From Chelativorans sp. YIM 93263 (lineage in GTDB: Bacteria > Pseudomonadota > Alphaproteobacteria > Rhizobiales > Rhizobiaceae): a stretch of DNA of 64,000 bases. The notes beneath the pieces were generated by a model. The model was given only the letters and a program-made list of their open reading frames with translations. It did no database searches and was not told the DNA's origin. Below are positions 63,001 through 64,000 of this stretch, in pieces. Where the stretch lies: positions 83,998-147,997 of the forward strand of contig NZ_JAKCWP010000004.1 of assembly GCF_028767125.1 (NCBI RefSeq), in the 5' to 3' direction. A program made the translations under genes and the position numbers. Numbering within the stretch: the first letter of the stretch is position 1; each line of letters begins with the position of its first letter.

Positions 63001-64000
63001 CCGACGACAGAGCCAGGTCGCCATCGACCGTCAGCGTGCCAATGGAATTGCCCGGCGCGATCGTGCCGCCATCGGCAACCGTCGTCTTGCCCACAATGCC
63101 GGAACCGCCGAGTGCGCCGCCATCCTCGACGGCGAGCAGAGACGAGGTCACGATGGACCCGTTGACTACTAGCTGTCCCGTCGCAACGGTGATATCTCCA
63201 CCCAGTGTCCCGATAACGCTCAACCTGCCGCGATCGACCGTGGTCGTCCCGCTGAAGCCGCTGGAATCCGCCGTCAGCCGGGTGGCGCCTGAATGGACGT
63301 TGATCGCGCCTTCGCCGGAGATCGACGGGGCAAAAGCATAGTCGGCGCCGGTGTGGTTGAAGACCAGCGCGCCATCGCCGCTCCCGAATGTGACGCTCGG
63401 CGTATCCAATGTCCCCGGTGCCACAGCCGGATCGCCGGCCGCAGCCCCGATGTTCAGGGTACCTGTACTGTTGCCGTAGGCGGCAATGTCGATACCCGTG
63501 CTTTGAACCACTCGGCCGCCATCCGAAACCGTCAGCTCGCCCGTGCCGGAAGAACCGACGTGGAGCAGGTCCGAAATGGTCAATGTCGAACCGTTCCCCG
63601 TCACCGTCACACGACCACTAGAATTGGAGAAATAGCCGATATAGCCGTAATCATTGCTGCTGACCGAGCCCTCGTCCGAAATGGTCAGTTCGCCCGTGCC
63701 TTCAAAACCGACAAAGAGGCCCTCGGAATTGGTCCAGTCCGATTCAGTCCCCGTCACTGTCACACTGCCATCGCCAGTGGACCGGCTGCCGATATAGCCG
63801 TAGGTATTGCTGACCGCACCGCCAGCCGAAACGGTCAGTTCGCCCGCGCCAAAATTTCCGACGTTGAGTTGCCCGTCACTGGTCCAGGTCGAATCGCTCC
63901 CCTTCACTGTCACACTGCCATCGCCGCCAGGCAGGTTGCCGATATAGCCATCGCCGGCATTGCTGACCGAGCCCCCGTCCGAAACGGTCAGTTCGCCCGC
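60053..64000 (-). CDS. Autotransporter adhesin, 5' end beyond window
   Basis: At least 1315 residues, running off the right edge. The N-terminal visible part is ~50-residue repeats (GELTVSDGGSVSN, then YGYIG, VTVTG, STWT, LFVGFEGTG). The middle is beta-helix with passenger-associated repeats (KTEAGTLVLEGANSYAGGTQ, TIAPGNSIGTLTVDGDLALS, GTLVLSGTNSYGNTG). The C-terminal ~270 residues form the autotransporter barrel (WGRAYGGWGKTDGDGNAAKL) and end in a final Phe (FNAKLSVKF), as outer-membrane proteins do. It is exported by type V secretion. The signal peptide is not in the window. Confidence 0.9.
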   Translation of the reverse strand, partial: AGELTVSDGGSVSNAGDGYIGNLPGGDGSVTVKGSDSTWTSDGQLNVGNFGAGELTVSAGGAVSNTYGYIGSRSTGDGSVTVTGTESDWTNSEGLFVGFEGTGELTISDEGSVSSNDYGYIGYFSNSSGRVTVTGNGSTLTISDLLHVGSSGTGELTVSDGGRVVQSTGIDIAAYGNSTGTLNIGAAAGDPAVAPGTLDTPSVTFGSGDGALVFNHTGADYAFAPSISGEGAINVHSGATRLTADSSGFSGTTTVDRGRLSVIGTLGGDITVATGQLVVNGSIVTSSLLAVEDGGALGGSGIVGKTTVADGGTIAPGNSIGTLTVDGDLALSSGSLLDYELGGPGSSAGTPGTSDRIDVTGDLTLDGTLNLLQSDDATDGTAGVGYYRLMTYDGALTDNTLDVGVTPPLADPAAYEVQTGGGNVDLFVAAAGDDTLQHWQGGDGTWNASNQKWFNQGSTVPVAWAGNHAVFKNEPGGFNGGTITVEGTQGFKGLQFVDGGYRLAGDGALRTDAGGSEIRVLADRAAIATEVSGMGGISKTEAGTLVLEGANSYAGGTQLLSGAVEVSQDANLGAAAGGLTFNGGTLRVTGTGFTQTNRTIDWGANGGGFDIADAANTFTVGQNLTGDGDLLKEGAGTLVLSGTNSYGNTGIAAGELIGNAGSISGDIANAATVTFNQGTDATFAGTIAGLDGTDGQMVKDGTGTLTLAGTSALDWTVNAGGLTAAERFAGDVAIGRNGTFTFDRQDDAQYGGALSGSGVFTKAGDGALLYTGDGSDFAGTTTIAGGLLSVGTQDDTNVLGGSVDVLSGATLGGVGTVGAVTLASGATVAPGNSIGTLNVAGDITFSSGSTYEVEVDPAGADSDSIHATGMAHLNDASVVHVGLDGSYDPFSSYTILTADGGIDGTFADVTSVYAFLTPELSYGASTVDLALTRNDISFGDKARSGNQRSVAVAAESLGAGNDIYNAVAALPDNDAEIQGAFDQLSGEIHASAKTALIEDSRFVRDAVSDRIRAAFGDMPETGTPVLAYGPDGPRPPAAVTSNGPVAWGRAYGGWGKTDGDGNAAKLDRSTGGFLAGIDGAVTPNLRLGLLAGYGHSSFDVDDRASSGSSDNYHLGLYGGGRWDAVRLSGGLAYTWHDIETDRKVAFGGFSDRLSAHYDSGTFQAFGEAGYRIETEAASFEPFVGLAHVSLHTDGFAEDGGTAALSADSQTTSTTFTTLGVHASTDFDVGGMRATAHGTLGWRHAFGDTTPLSTHAFAGGDTFTVAGVPIAEDAAIIEAGLDFDITDNATLGVAYSGQIATDAQQHGFNAKLSVKF
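63547..64000 (-). repeat. Tandem 50-51 residue repeats of the adhesin
   Basis: Repeat starts fall at about 64003, 63850, 63700 and 63547 on the minus strand, with periods of 153, 150 and 153 bases. Each unit carries GELT(V/I)S, then YGYIG, then VTV-x-G and ends LxVG. A fourth, diverged unit follows 63547. More units are likely to lie beyond the right edge. Confidence 0.75.

Noticed and set aside
63547..64000. Possible CRISPR-like array from regular spacing
   Set aside because: Repeats are 150 bases long, coding, and in frame with the adhesin; no short direct repeats with unique spacers occur anywhere in the window.

Overview
The window looks like chromosome from a high-GC alphaproteobacterium, most likely of the order Hyphomicrobiales (Rhizobiales). 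The evidence is a Ppx/GppA-RlmE gene pair, a CCA-encoding tRNA-Gln(CTG), stress genes (DUF892, DUF4142) preceded by promoters resembling those of the alphaproteobacterial sigma factor EcfG, and insertion sequences typical of that group. No ribosomal or replication genes are present, so the assignment is inference from gene content.

Left part (1-9.8 kb): a general-stress block with DUF4142, a DUF892 ferritin-like protein, a zinc alcohol dehydrogenase with a small membrane-anchored partner and a GNAT enzyme. It is followed by a Tat-exported flavin oxidase and an NmrA/DUF1772 pair, then a VOC protein divergent from a LysR regulator. After a decayed stretch (9.8-10.7 kb: a long palindrome and an IS481 remnant) comes a dense detoxification and accessory-metabolism region (10.7-36.3 kb). 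It holds RidA, XapX, two isochorismatase-like hydrolases, an amidohydrolase, an MFS exporter with an ABM tail, a haloperoxidase-type hydrolase, a homoserine dehydrogenase/glutamine amidotransferase pair, AraC and TetR regulators, catalase, a fusion of two quinone-stress enzyme types, aldehyde dehydrogenase, an acetolactate-synthase-like enzyme, NAD(P)-binding proteins, a DJ-1 family protein, pirin, a DUF5996-GNAT fusion and a TetR/hydrolase/SDR module with a two-site operator. Several genes here are broken: AraC and LysR stubs, a truncated DUF1330 and a truncated SnoaL.

Middle (36.3-55.3 kb): mobile-element territory. A serine recombinase with an orphan Phd antitoxin lies beside a small pseudogene and a tRNA-Ser-like 3' fragment. 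Two SDR/AraC divergent pairs follow. An IS3-family element then sits beside an alpha/beta hydrolase, with an AbrB remnant on its other side. Next is an EcfG-type promoter driving an acidic secreted protein, followed by a two-gene molybdenum hydroxylase of the isoquinoline 1-oxidoreductase type. A graveyard of DUF2924, serine recombinase, IS110, IS21 and IS6 fragments leads to a large tyrosine integrase lying immediately 3' of tRNA-Gln. This is the classic arrangement of an element integrated at a tRNA.

Right part (55.3-64 kb): more core-like genes. Ppx/GppA overlaps rlmE, followed by a DHA2-type MFS exporter and a small DUF1772-like membrane protein. The upstream regions of these last two genes are near-duplicates. 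The window ends in a large autotransporter adhesin with about 50-residue repeats, cut by the right edge. The strongest non-gene signal is a set of GGAAC-N16-GGTT elements 28-41 bases ahead of stress-gene start codons, plus an orphan GGAAC-N17-CGTT element with no gene behind it.
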